A DNA stretch of 64,000 nt from Allomuricauda sp. (GTDB taxonomy: Bacteria > Bacteroidota > Bacteroidia > Flavobacteriales > Flavobacteriaceae), in contig JASBTQ010000002.1 of the NCBI GenBank assembly GCA_030148335.1, positions 124,001-188,000 of the forward strand, in the 5' to 3' direction. The translations under genes were made by a program, and so were the position numbers. Positions within the stretch are counted from its first letter, which is position 1. The number at the start of each line of letters is the position of its first letter. The notes beneath the pieces are model-generated. The model worked only from the letters and a program-made list of their open reading frames with translations. It did not search any database and had not been told where the DNA came from. This document shows, piece by piece, positions 1 to 8,119 of the stretch.

Positions 1-7
1 ATAAATT

Positions 8-1759
8 ATGGCGTCGCATTACGAAGCACCTATTCGAAAGCCCTTAGTACTTGGAGACAAAGGATACCACGATGTAACCGTGGACATTGCCCGTCCAGTA
101 GAGGGAAAGGCCAACAAACAATGGTGGATAGTGTTCACCATAGCACTTGTTGCATTCCTTTGGGGTCTAGGATGTATCATTTATACCGTTTCCACAGGTA
201 TCGGGGTATGGGGTCTTAACCGAACCGTCAACTGGGCCTGGGACATCACCAACTTCGTTTGGTGGGTGGGTATCGGTCACGCGGGAACCCTGATCTCGGC
301 CGTATTGTTGCTGTTCAGGCAAAAATGGAGAATGGCGATCAACCGTTCTGCTGAGGCGATGACCATTTTCTCGGTAATCCAAGCGGGATTGTTCCCAATC
401 ATTCACATGGGACGTCCGTGGTTGGCCTACTGGGTATTGCCAATTCCCAACCAATTCGGTTCGTTGTGGGTCAACTTTAACTCGCCCCTGCTTTGGGACG
501 TGTTTGCGATATCGACCTATCTTTCGGTATCCTTGGTGTTCTGGTGGACAGGTCTTCTGCCCGATTTTGCCATGATCCGTGACAGGGCGGTAAAGCCTTT
601 CCAAAAGAAAATTTATAGCCTGTTGAGCTTCGGTTGGACAGGTCGCGCCAAAGACTGGCAGCGTTTTGAGGAAGTTTCCTTGGTATTGGCCGGTTTGGCA
701 ACGCCACTGGTACTTTCCGTACACACCATCGTATCCTTTGACTTCGCCACATCGGTAATCCCGGGATGGCACACCACCATCTTTCCACCCTACTTCGTTG
801 CGGGTGCAATCTTCTCCGGATTTGCCATGGTGAACACTCTTCTCATTATAATGAGAAAGGTATGTAACCTAGAAGCGTATATCACTGTACAGCATATTGA
901 GTTGATGAACATCGTGATCATGATTACAGGTTCCATAGTGGGATGTGCCTACATCACGGAGCTGTTCATTGCTTGGTACTCTGGTGTGGAATATGAACAA
1001 TACGCCTTCTTGAACAGGGCTACAGGACCTTACTGGTGGGCCTACTGGTCAATGATGACCTGTAACGTGTTCTCCCCACAGTTCATGTGGTTCAAAAAAT
1101 TGCGTACCAGCATCATGTTTTCCTTCTTTATTTCCATTGTGGTGAACATCGGGATGTGGTTCGAGCGTTTTGTGATCATCGTGACCTCATTGCACAGGGA
1201 TTACCTGCCATCTTCTTGGACCATGTTCTCCCCGACCTTTGTGGATATCGGTATCTTCATAGGGACAATAGGATTCTTCTTTGTACTATTCCTATTGTAC
1301 TCAAGAACATTCCCTGTGATTGCACAGGCAGAGGTGAAATCCATCCTGAAATCATCAGGAGAGAAATACAAAAAACTGCGTGACGCAGGAAAACCTTTGT
1401 ACCAAATGCCACAAGGCGTCAACAAAGTGGTGAGCTATGAAGAGCCTATCACAGACGATGTGTTGATGGGTGAGGTGAAGCCAGCCGTTGGCGACAAAGT
1501 CGGTGTGTCCGAACTATTGAGCACCATCGGAACATTCGATGCCACTACGCAAACCCCCGACGATTTGAAATTGATAAAAGGCGTGGGCCCGGAAATGGAG
1601 CGTACCCTGAACGAGATAGGTATATTTACCTATGCCCAGGTTGCTAGAATGACCGAAAGGGAGTATGATTTGCTGGATTCGATAACCGGAAGGTTCCCAG
1701 GTCGTGCACAACGTGATGATTGGGCGGGTCAAGCAAGGTTGTTAAACAATAAAAAATAA
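8..1759 (+). CDS. actC: Alternative complex III subunit ActC (NrfD-like quinol oxidoreductase membrane subunit)
   Basis: Integral membrane quinol-binding subunit of alternative complex III, which oxidises menaquinol and passes electrons to cytochrome c or directly to the oxidase encoded downstream. The 583-residue product has about ten hydrophobic helices of the NrfD/PsrC type between residues 40 and 455. After a cytoplasmic linker, residues about 517-580 form an extra soluble domain with a helix-hairpin-helix pattern (LIKGVGPEMERTLNEIGI, then GRAQRDDWAGQA), which the NrfD fold does not need. The start ATG lies 7 bases into the window, so actA and actB are presumably just upstream. actD follows after 2 bases, indicating one operon. 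Identity is firm; the role of the C-terminal domain is unknown. Confidence 0.95.
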   Translation: MASHYEAPIRKPLVLGDKGYHDVTVDIARPVEGKANKQWWIVFTIALVAFLWGLGCIIYTVSTGIGVWGLNRTVNWAWDITNFVWWVGIGHAGTLISAVLLLFRQKWRMAINRSAEAMTIFSVIQAGLFPIIHMGRPWLAYWVLPIPNQFGSLWVNFNSPLLWDVFAISTYLSVSLVFWWTGLLPDFAMIRDRAVKPFQKKIYSLLSFGWTGRAKDWQRFEEVSLVLAGLATPLVLSVHTIVSFDFATSVIPGWHTTIFPPYFVAGAIFSGFAMVNTLLIIMRKVCNLEAYITVQHIELMNIVIMITGSIVGCAYITELFIAWYSGVEYEQYAFLNRATGPYWWAYWSMMTCNVFSPQFMWFKKLRTSIMFSFFISIVVNIGMWFERFVIIVTSLHRDYLPSSWTMFSPTFVDIGIFIGTIGFFFVLFLLYSRTFPVIAQAEVKSILKSSGEKYKKLRDAGKPLYQMPQGVNKVVSYEEPITDDVLMGEVKPAVGDKVGVSELLSTIGTFDATTQTPDDLKLIKGVGPEMERTLNEIGIFTYAQVARMTEREYDLLDSITGRFPGRAQRDDWAGQARLLNNKK

Positions 1760-1761
1760 GT

Positions 1762-2289
1762 ATGGCATCAAAAGTTATTCAGGCACTTTACAACGATGAC
1801 GATGTATTGATGCATGCCGTAAAAAAAGTTAGGGCAGCGCACCATCATATTGAGGAAGTTTACACCCCGTTCCCCGTGCACGGTCTGGACAAGGCCATGG
1901 GGCTTGCGGACACCCGGATAGCCATTACTTCCTTTATGTATGGATGTTTGGGGCTTATAGTGGCCATCGTCATGATGAACTATATCATGATCGAGGATTG
2001 GCCCCAGGATATTGGTGGTAAGCCAAGTTTCAGTTACTTGGAGAACATGCCCGCCTTTGTTCCGATCATGTTCGAAATGACGGTTTTCTTTGCGGCCCAC
2101 TTGATGGTGATCACCTTTTACCTTAGAAGTAAGATGTGGCCCTTCAAGAAAGCGGAAAACCCGGACAAACGTACCACTGATGACCATTTTTTGATGGAAA
2201 TCGGAGTGCACGACAATGAAAGTGAACTTGCCGAACTGTTGTGGGAAACAGGTGCGGTAGAAGTAAAAGTTACAGAAAAGGACTCTTAA
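1762..2289 (+). CDS. actD: Alternative complex III subunit ActD (DUF3341)
   Basis: Small membrane subunit of alternative complex III. The 175-residue protein has an N-terminal soluble part with conserved-looking FPVHGLDKAMGL (about residues 37-48), two membrane helices (about 55-77 and 98-120) and a charged cytoplasmic tail. This is the DUF3341 layout, which in other bacteria always accompanies ActC and ActE. The gene starts 2 bases after actC and ends 4 bases before actE. No cofactor-binding motif is visible, so it is probably structural. Confidence 0.93.
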   Translation: MASKVIQALYNDDDVLMHAVKKVRAAHHHIEEVYTPFPVHGLDKAMGLADTRIAITSFMYGCLGLIVAIVMMNYIMIEDWPQDIGGKPSFSYLENMPAFVPIMFEMTVFFAAHLMVITFYLRSKMWPFKKAENPDKRTTDDHFLMEIGVHDNESELAELLWETGAVEVKVTEKDS

Positions 2290-2293
2290 GAAT

Positions 2294-2863
2294 ATGAAAC
2301 ATTTAGGTAAAATAAGTGTTGCTTTGGTCTTGGTACTGTTCGTTGCTGCCTGTGCAGACAAGAACAGTCCAAACTATCAATATATGCCAAATATGTACGA
2401 ACCTGTGGGATATGAAACCTATCAAGGGGTGGACAACGGTCTGTTCCCCGAAGGAACGGAGGCCATGCTTCCCGTTGAAGGGACCATCTCCAGGGGATAC
2501 ATGCCCTATGAATTTGAAAATACCCCAGAAGGTAAGGAACTCGCTAGGCTGAACACCAGCCCGTTGGATTCTTTGAAGACAGAGGACAACCTGGCCAAAG
2601 GGATGCAGTTGTATACCATCTACTGCGCCATTTGCCACGGGGACAAAGGAGACGGACAGGGCAATTTGGTGAAGCGTGAAAAGATATTGGGTGTTCCCAG
2701 TTATGCCGATCCGGCAAGGAACATCACCGTGGGCACCACGTACCACACCATTTACTATGGGTTGAACTCCATGGGCTCCTATGCATCCCAGTTCGCCAAC
2801 GAAGAGGAGATGTGGCAAGTGTCCGAATATGTAATGAAGTTAAAGGAAGACCTAACAAAATAA
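2294..2863 (+). CDS. actE: Alternative complex III subunit ActE (monoheme c-type cytochrome lipoprotein)
   Basis: Periplasmic membrane-anchored cytochrome c that carries electrons out of the complex. Residues 1-20 form a lipoprotein signal with lipobox VAAC (Cys20), so the protein is tethered by lipid. The heme attachment motif CAICH is at residues 111-115, and Met160 (GLNSMGSY) is the likely distal ligand. The length of 189 residues is normal for ActE. It sits in tight series between actD and actF. Confidence 0.94.
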   Translation: MKHLGKISVALVLVLFVAACADKNSPNYQYMPNMYEPVGYETYQGVDNGLFPEGTEAMLPVEGTISRGYMPYEFENTPEGKELARLNTSPLDSLKTEDNLAKGMQLYTIYCAICHGDKGDGQGNLVKREKILGVPSYADPARNITVGTTYHTIYYGLNSMGSYASQFANEEEMWQVSEYVMKLKEDLTK

Positions 2864-2880
2864 TTGGATAAGAGTAAACT

Positions 2881-4218
2881 ATGTACACCTTTTCAAACAG
2901 ACTTAGAATAGGATCTTTCATTGCCATGGCAGTGGGACTGCTTTTTTTGGGAATCGGTTTTGTGTCGGCACCATCAACAGTGGAAGAGGCCAAGGCCATG
3001 GTAGCATCGGCACACGGTGATGGCCACGGAGGCGGTCATGCAGAAGAAGCGACAGCCCATGGGGAAGAACAAGGGCATGGCGCAGCTGCCGCCCACGGAG
3101 AAGAACACGATGCTTCCCACGATACCCATTTGTTGCACCAGTTGCAGAACAGACCTTGGTCTGCACTGTATGTAGCAGCTTTCTTTTTCTTTATGATAGC
3201 CTTGGGCGTTTTGGCTTTCTATGCCATCCAAAGGGCTGCACAGGCCGGATGGTCGCCCATATTGTTCAGGGTGATGGAAGGTATCACCGCTTATTTGGTT
3301 CCCGGTGGGATCATTGTTTTCGTGATTTTGGTACTTTCCGTGCTCCACATGAACCACATGTTTGTTTGGATGGACCCAGAGACCGTTGCGCACGATAAAT
3401 TGTTGCAAGGGAAAGCAGGATATTTGAACCCGACTTTCTTCCTGATCAGGGCCGCTATCTTTTTGGGCGGCTGGATCTTTTACCGCCAGCATTCAAGAAA
3501 ATTGTCCTTGGCCCAAGATGAGTCGGATGACAACAGCAATTTTGTAAAGAATTTTAGATGGTCCGCAGGTTTCTTGGTATTCTATCTGGTCACCGAATCC
3601 ATGATGTCATGGGATTGGATCATGAGTTTGGATCCACACTGGTTCAGTACCCTCTTTGGATGGTATGTGTTTGCCAGTATGTTCGTATCTGGGATCACCG
3701 TAATTGCGCTGGTGGTCATCTACTTGAAATCAAGGGGATATTTGGAGAATGTGAATGATAGCCACCTTCACGATTTGGCCAAGTTCATGTTCGGTATCAG
3801 TATTTTCTGGACCTATCTTTGGTTTGCCCAGTTCATGCTGATTTGGTACGCGGATATACCGGAAGAGGTGACCTACTACGTGGCAAGGTTCCAGGATTAC
3901 AAACTGCCTTTCTTTGGCATGTTGGTGATGAACTTTGTGTTCCCGTTGTTGGTGTTGATGAACAGTGATTACAAAAGGGTCAACTGGTTTGTGGTCATGG
4001 CCGGGATTGTAGTGCTATTGGGACATTATTTGGATGTTTTCAATATGGTAATGCCAGCTACGGTGGGAGATCAGTGGTACATTGGATTCCCTGAGATCGG
4101 TGGTCTGTTGTTCTTTGGAGGTCTGTTTGTGTTCTGGGTGTTCACGGCGTTGACCAAGGCACCATTGCAGCCCAAGAGGAACCCGTTCATTGAGGAAAGC
4201 AAACATTTTCATTATTAA
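2881..4218 (+). CDS. actF: Alternative complex III subunit ActF (quinone-binding membrane subunit 2)
   Basis: Second NrfD-like polytopic subunit of alternative complex III, 445 residues with about ten hydrophobic helices. After the first helix (residues 12-30) there is an unusual loop of about 45 residues rich in histidine and acidic residues (residues about 44-85, with repeats such as GHGGGHAEE and HGEEHDASHD). Such a loop may hold or buffer metal ions, but that is inference. The remaining helices carry the charged and aromatic residues typical of the family. The gene sits between actE and coxB in the same operon; ActF is normally the last ACIII membrane subunit before the oxidase genes. Confidence 0.93.
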   Translation: MYTFSNRLRIGSFIAMAVGLLFLGIGFVSAPSTVEEAKAMVASAHGDGHGGGHAEEATAHGEEQGHGAAAAHGEEHDASHDTHLLHQLQNRPWSALYVAAFFFFMIALGVLAFYAIQRAAQAGWSPILFRVMEGITAYLVPGGIIVFVILVLSVLHMNHMFVWMDPETVAHDKLLQGKAGYLNPTFFLIRAAIFLGGWIFYRQHSRKLSLAQDESDDNSNFVKNFRWSAGFLVFYLVTESMMSWDWIMSLDPHWFSTLFGWYVFASMFVSGITVIALVVIYLKSRGYLENVNDSHLHDLAKFMFGISIFWTYLWFAQFMLIWYADIPEEVTYYVARFQDYKLPFFGMLVMNFVFPLLVLMNSDYKRVNWFVVMAGIVVLLGHYLDVFNMVMPATVGDQWYIGFPEIGGLLFFGGLFVFWVFTALTKAPLQPKRNPFIEESKHFHY

Positions 4219-4246
4219 TACGATTTAAGTCTTAGATAGATACACG

Positions 4247-5305
4247 ATGACTGCATTATTAACATTCACTGTTTTGGCACTGGTGGCAATTGCAATCTGG
4301 CAAATGACCAAGATTTTCCAATTGTCGCAACTCAAGACAGAGCACACCGAGGTAGCAAACGACAGCGATAACAATACCAATGGTTACCTCTTGTTCGCAT
4401 TCCTGATCTTTATCTACGGGATCACCATATTCAGTTTTGCAAAATATTCAAAGATGTTGTTGCCCGAAGCCGCTTCGGAGCATGGTGGGGAATATGACCA
4501 ACTGATGTGGGTCTCCTTTGCCATCATCTTTTTTGTGCAGACCATTACCCAGGCCCTGTTGCACTATTTTGGTTACAAGTACAGGGGGCAAGAAGGCAGA
4601 AAGGCACTTTTTTATGCGGACAACGACCGTTTGGAGTTCATCTGGACCATCATCCCTGTGATCGTATTGGCCGGATTGATCCTTTGGGGACTCTATACTT
4701 GGACCACTATCATGGATGTGAACGATGAGGACGACCCCATCGTAATCGAACTATATGCACAACAGTTTAACTGGACGGCACGTTATGCCGGTGAGGACAA
4801 TGTATTGGGAGATGCCAACGTACGCTTGATCGACATCAACAGGGCCAACGTGCTCGGTATCGATGAGGCCGATCCCAATGGAGGTGACGATGTCATTGTA
4901 AAGGAACTGCATTTGCCCGTGGGCAGGAAGGTGAACTTCAAGATGCGTTCACAAGATGTATTGCACTCTGCATACATGCCACACTTCAGGGCGCAGATGA
5001 ACTGTGTTCCGGGTATGATCACCCAATTCTCCTTCACACCTACCGTGACCACTGAGGAAATGCGTCGCAACCCTGATGTGGTGGACAAAGTGAAAAGGAC
5101 GAATGCCATCAGGGCAGAACGTGCCGCAGAAGGAATTCCGAACTCAGACCCATGGGAATTTGACTATATATTGCTATGCAACAAGATATGCGGAAAATCG
5201 CACTACAACATGCAGATGAAGATCATAGTGGAGACTGAGGAGGAATTCAACAAATGGATGGCGGAGCAGAAGACTTTTAAGGAGAACATGACTCCCGCGG
5301 AATAA
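4247..5305 (+). CDS. coxB: Cytochrome c oxidase subunit II (CuA subunit)
   Basis: Subunit II of an aa3-type oxidase, which receives electrons through the binuclear CuA centre. The protein has 352 residues: an extra N-terminal helix, two helices forming the usual hairpin (about residues 85-108 and 128-150), then a periplasmic cupredoxin domain. The CuA ligands are visible as CNKICGKSHYNM near residue 309 together with an earlier histidine in DVLHSAYMPHFR. There is no fused cytochrome c domain, which fits delivery of electrons by ActE or ACIII. It starts 28 bases after actF. Confidence 0.95.
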   Translation: MTALLTFTVLALVAIAIWQMTKIFQLSQLKTEHTEVANDSDNNTNGYLLFAFLIFIYGITIFSFAKYSKMLLPEAASEHGGEYDQLMWVSFAIIFFVQTITQALLHYFGYKYRGQEGRKALFYADNDRLEFIWTIIPVIVLAGLILWGLYTWTTIMDVNDEDDPIVIELYAQQFNWTARYAGEDNVLGDANVRLIDINRANVLGIDEADPNGGDDVIVKELHLPVGRKVNFKMRSQDVLHSAYMPHFRAQMNCVPGMITQFSFTPTVTTEEMRRNPDVVDKVKRTNAIRAERAAEGIPNSDPWEFDYILLCNKICGKSHYNMQMKIIVETEEEFNKWMAEQKTFKENMTPAE

Positions 5306-5346
5306 AACAAGGCTAGGAAAAACCATAACAAAATTTAGAAGAGATT

Positions 5347-7161
5347 ATGTCAGCTACTGGACACGAACACGGACACGACGATCACGGGCATCATCATAAG
5401 GAGACCTTTATTACCAAATATATCTTCAGTCAGGACCATAAGATGATATCCAAGCAATATCTCATCACGGGTCTTATCATGGGGTTCATCGGTATAGCAA
5501 TGTCTTTGCTCTTTAGGATGCAATTGGCATGGCCAGGGCAATCATTCCCTATTTTTGAGGCCGTACTGGGAAAATGGGCGCCTGATGGTGTCATGGATGC
5601 CGATATTTATTTGGCATTGGTCACCATACACGGAACCATCATGGTTTTCTTCGTATTGACCGCCGGTCTGAGTGGTACTTTTAGTAACTTGTTGATTCCA
5701 TTGCAGATAGGGGCAAGGGATATGGCATCAGGTTTCTTGAACATGGTGTCGTACTGGTTGTTTTTCCTATCATCGATCATCATGGTGACATCCTTGTTCG
5801 TGGAAGCAGGACCTGCGGCCGCAGGTTGGACCATTTACCCACCTTTGAGCGCATTGCCGATGGCACAGCCCGGTTCTGGTGCTGGTATGACCCTCTGGTT
5901 GGTGTCCATGGCCATATTTATCGCTTCTTCCCTTTTGGGTTCATTGAACTACATTGTAACGGTGATCAACCTAAGGACCAAAGGAATGTCGATGACCCGT
6001 TTGCCATTGACCATTTGGGCATTTTTCGTGACTGCCATCATCGGTGTGATTTCTTTCCCTGTTCTCCTTTCAGCAGCTTTACTGTTGATCATGGACAGAA
6101 GTTTCGGTACATCGTTCTTCCTTTCGGATATCTTTATCCAAGGGGAAGTGCTGCACTACCAAGGAGGGTCTCCCGTACTGTACGAACACTTGTTTTGGTT
6201 CTTGGGACACCCCGAAGTATATATCGTATTGTTGCCCGCATTGGGGATTACTTCCGAAGTAATGTCCACCAATGCAAGGAAGCCCATTTTTGGCTATAGG
6301 GCGATGGTGGCCTCCATTTTGGCCATTGCCTTCCTTTCAACAATTGTATGGGGTCACCACATGTTCATCTCCGGGATGAACCCTTTCTTGGGCTCCGTAT
6401 TTACATTTACAACGCTTTTGATTGCCATACCATCCGCGGTAAAGGCATTCAACTATATCACCACCCTCTGGAAAGGGAATCTGCAGTTGAACCCTGCGAT
6501 GCTCTTCTCCATCGGTTTGGTCTCCACGTTCATCACGGGAGGTCTAACCGGTATCATTTTGGGTGACAGTACTTTGGACATCAACGTTCACGATACGTAT
6601 TTCGTTGTGGCCCACTTCCACTTGGTAATGGGTATTTCGGCCTTGTACGGACTTTTTGCAGGGGTGTACCACTGGTTCCCCAAAATGTTCCAAGGTAGGA
6701 TGATGAACAAGAATTTGGGTTATGTCCACTTCTGGATCACGGCAGTGTGCGCTTATGGCGTATTCTTCCCCATGCACTTTGTGGGTATGGCGGGAGTGCC
6801 AAGACGTTACTATGAGAACACGGCCTTCCCTATGTTCGATGAGTTGACCAACGTTCAGGTATTGATGACCGTATTTGCCATCATAGCAGGATTGGCGCAA
6901 TTGGTGTTTGTGTACAACTTCATCTCCAGTATTTTCTACGGAAAGAAGGGATCTATGAACCCATGGAAATCCAATACCTTGGAATGGACTGCCCCACAGG
7001 AGCACATCCATGGAAACTGGCCAGGGGAGATACCACACGTATATCGTTGGGCCTACGATTATAGCAAGACCTATGAAAATGGAGAGTACATCATTGCTGG
7101 GCAGGACTTTGTTCCGCAGAACGTACCGCTTCAGGAAAATGAAGAAGAACTCAACCACTGA
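5347..7161 (+). CDS. coxA: Cytochrome c oxidase subunit I (A1-type heme-copper oxidase)
   Basis: Catalytic subunit that reduces oxygen to water and pumps protons. The 604-residue protein has twelve helices. The heme a histidine is in TIHGTIM. GHPEVY (about residues 286-291) supplies a CuB histidine, the D-channel glutamate and the cross-linked tyrosine. WGHHMF (about 335) supplies two more CuB histidines, and AHFHL (about 422) the heme a3/heme a ligands. This set makes it an A1-type enzyme. The N-terminus is histidine-rich (HEHGHDDHGHHH). It is the last gene of the ACIII-oxidase operon; a hairpin terminator follows at 7187. Confidence 0.97.
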   Translation: MSATGHEHGHDDHGHHHKETFITKYIFSQDHKMISKQYLITGLIMGFIGIAMSLLFRMQLAWPGQSFPIFEAVLGKWAPDGVMDADIYLALVTIHGTIMVFFVLTAGLSGTFSNLLIPLQIGARDMASGFLNMVSYWLFFLSSIIMVTSLFVEAGPAAAGWTIYPPLSALPMAQPGSGAGMTLWLVSMAIFIASSLLGSLNYIVTVINLRTKGMSMTRLPLTIWAFFVTAIIGVISFPVLLSAALLLIMDRSFGTSFFLSDIFIQGEVLHYQGGSPVLYEHLFWFLGHPEVYIVLLPALGITSEVMSTNARKPIFGYRAMVASILAIAFLSTIVWGHHMFISGMNPFLGSVFTFTTLLIAIPSAVKAFNYITTLWKGNLQLNPAMLFSIGLVSTFITGGLTGIILGDSTLDINVHDTYFVVAHFHLVMGISALYGLFAGVYHWFPKMFQGRMMNKNLGYVHFWITAVCAYGVFFPMHFVGMAGVPRRYYENTAFPMFDELTNVQVLMTVFAIIAGLAQLVFVYNFISSIFYGKKGSMNPWKSNTLEWTAPQEHIHGNWPGEIPHVYRWAYDYSKTYENGEYIIAGQDFVPQNVPLQENEEELNH

Positions 7162-7186
7162 TGTTGATGTGTTTCAAAAGATAAAG

Positions 7187-7216
7187 AAAGCCCGTCCTAT
7201 TTGGATGGGTTTTTTG
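7187..7216 (+). terminator. Rho-independent terminator after coxA
   Basis: An 11-base-pair stem (AAAGCCCGTCC paired with GGATGGGTTTT, including two G-T pairs) with a 5-base loop is followed by a T run. It lies 25 bases after the coxA stop codon and closes the respiratory operon. Confidence 0.85.
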
Positions 7217-7293
7217 TTTCTTAGGGTCTGAAATACAATGGTTAGCTTTGATTGTAATATCTTTAGAAAACAATTTGTCCTAAAACTAGAACC

Positions 7294-8118
7294 GTGAAAA
7301 AAATACTCGCCCTTTTCTTGATTGTGTTTCCCCTTCTGTCCACAGCCCAGCGAAAACCAAAGATAAAAGGAAGCCGGATCGTGACCCACGTAAACGAGGA
7401 ATTGCCACCCTTCAATGCCATTGTGTTGAACGATAACCTGGACATTGTGCTGAAAAAATCCTTTGGGCCAGGTTACGATATTGAGGCCGATGACAACCTG
7501 ATAGATATCCTCAAGTTCAATGTGGAGGACAGCACTTTGATCATCAGTTCCTATTATGATGTTACCGCAAAAAAGCAGTTCGATATCACGGTAAATTATA
7601 CTGACTTACGGGCCATTACCCTAAAAGATGGGAGTGTGGTCACGCAGGATGTGATCGAAAGCGATGAACTCTTCGTGGATGGGTTCAACAATACCCGTTT
7701 GGACATCAAGGCGAAGGCAGCGGTGATGGACATCAATCTGGAAGAGACCAGTCGGGGCAATTTCAATGTGGATGTGGATTCCCTCAATGTATCCTTAGGA
7801 AATAGGGCAGAGGCCTATGTGTACAGTGTCGGGCAGACCGGTCTGATTGATTTGGAGGGCGATGCTTCCATGACCTTAGAGGGCACTTCGGACAATTTAC
7901 AGGTTCGGTTGGTGGGAAATTCGAGGTACAAGGGGGAGACCATGGAAGTGGGCGACCTGAAACTGACCATGGAAAATGACCCATCGGCCTACATTTATGC
8001 CTTTAGAAATTTGGAACTGAGTGCCAAGGGCAACTCCAAAATATATCTCTTCGGAAACCCAAAGATCACCATAGTCGATTTTTTGGATACTTCGCAACTG
8101 ATCAAGCGGCAGGAATAG
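7294..8118 (+). CDS. Secreted head-GIN domain (DUF2807) protein
   Basis: Probable exported envelope protein of unknown function. The 274-residue product opens with a signal peptide (MKKILALFLIVFPLLSTAQ). The rest is beta-rich repeats with the feel of the DUF2807 putative auto-transporter adhesin head GIN domain: alternating short strands rich in Asp, Asn and Val, ending in AKGNSKIYLFGNPKI. The start was chosen for the signal peptide. It ends 1 base before the stop of the converging minus-strand gene, so the two share a termination zone. The family is common in Bacteroidota, usually next to regulators, but no regulator is present here. Start GTG at 7294. Confidence 0.85.
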   Translation: MKKILALFLIVFPLLSTAQRKPKIKGSRIVTHVNEELPPFNAIVLNDNLDIVLKKSFGPGYDIEADDNLIDILKFNVEDSTLIISSYYDVTAKKQFDITVNYTDLRAITLKDGSVVTQDVIESDELFVDGFNNTRLDIKAKAAVMDINLEETSRGNFNVDVDSLNVSLGNRAEAYVYSVGQTGLIDLEGDASMTLEGTSDNLQVRLVGNSRYKGETMEVGDLKLTMENDPSAYIYAFRNLELSAKGNSKIYLFGNPKITIVDFLDTSQLIKRQE

Positions 8119-8119
8119 G

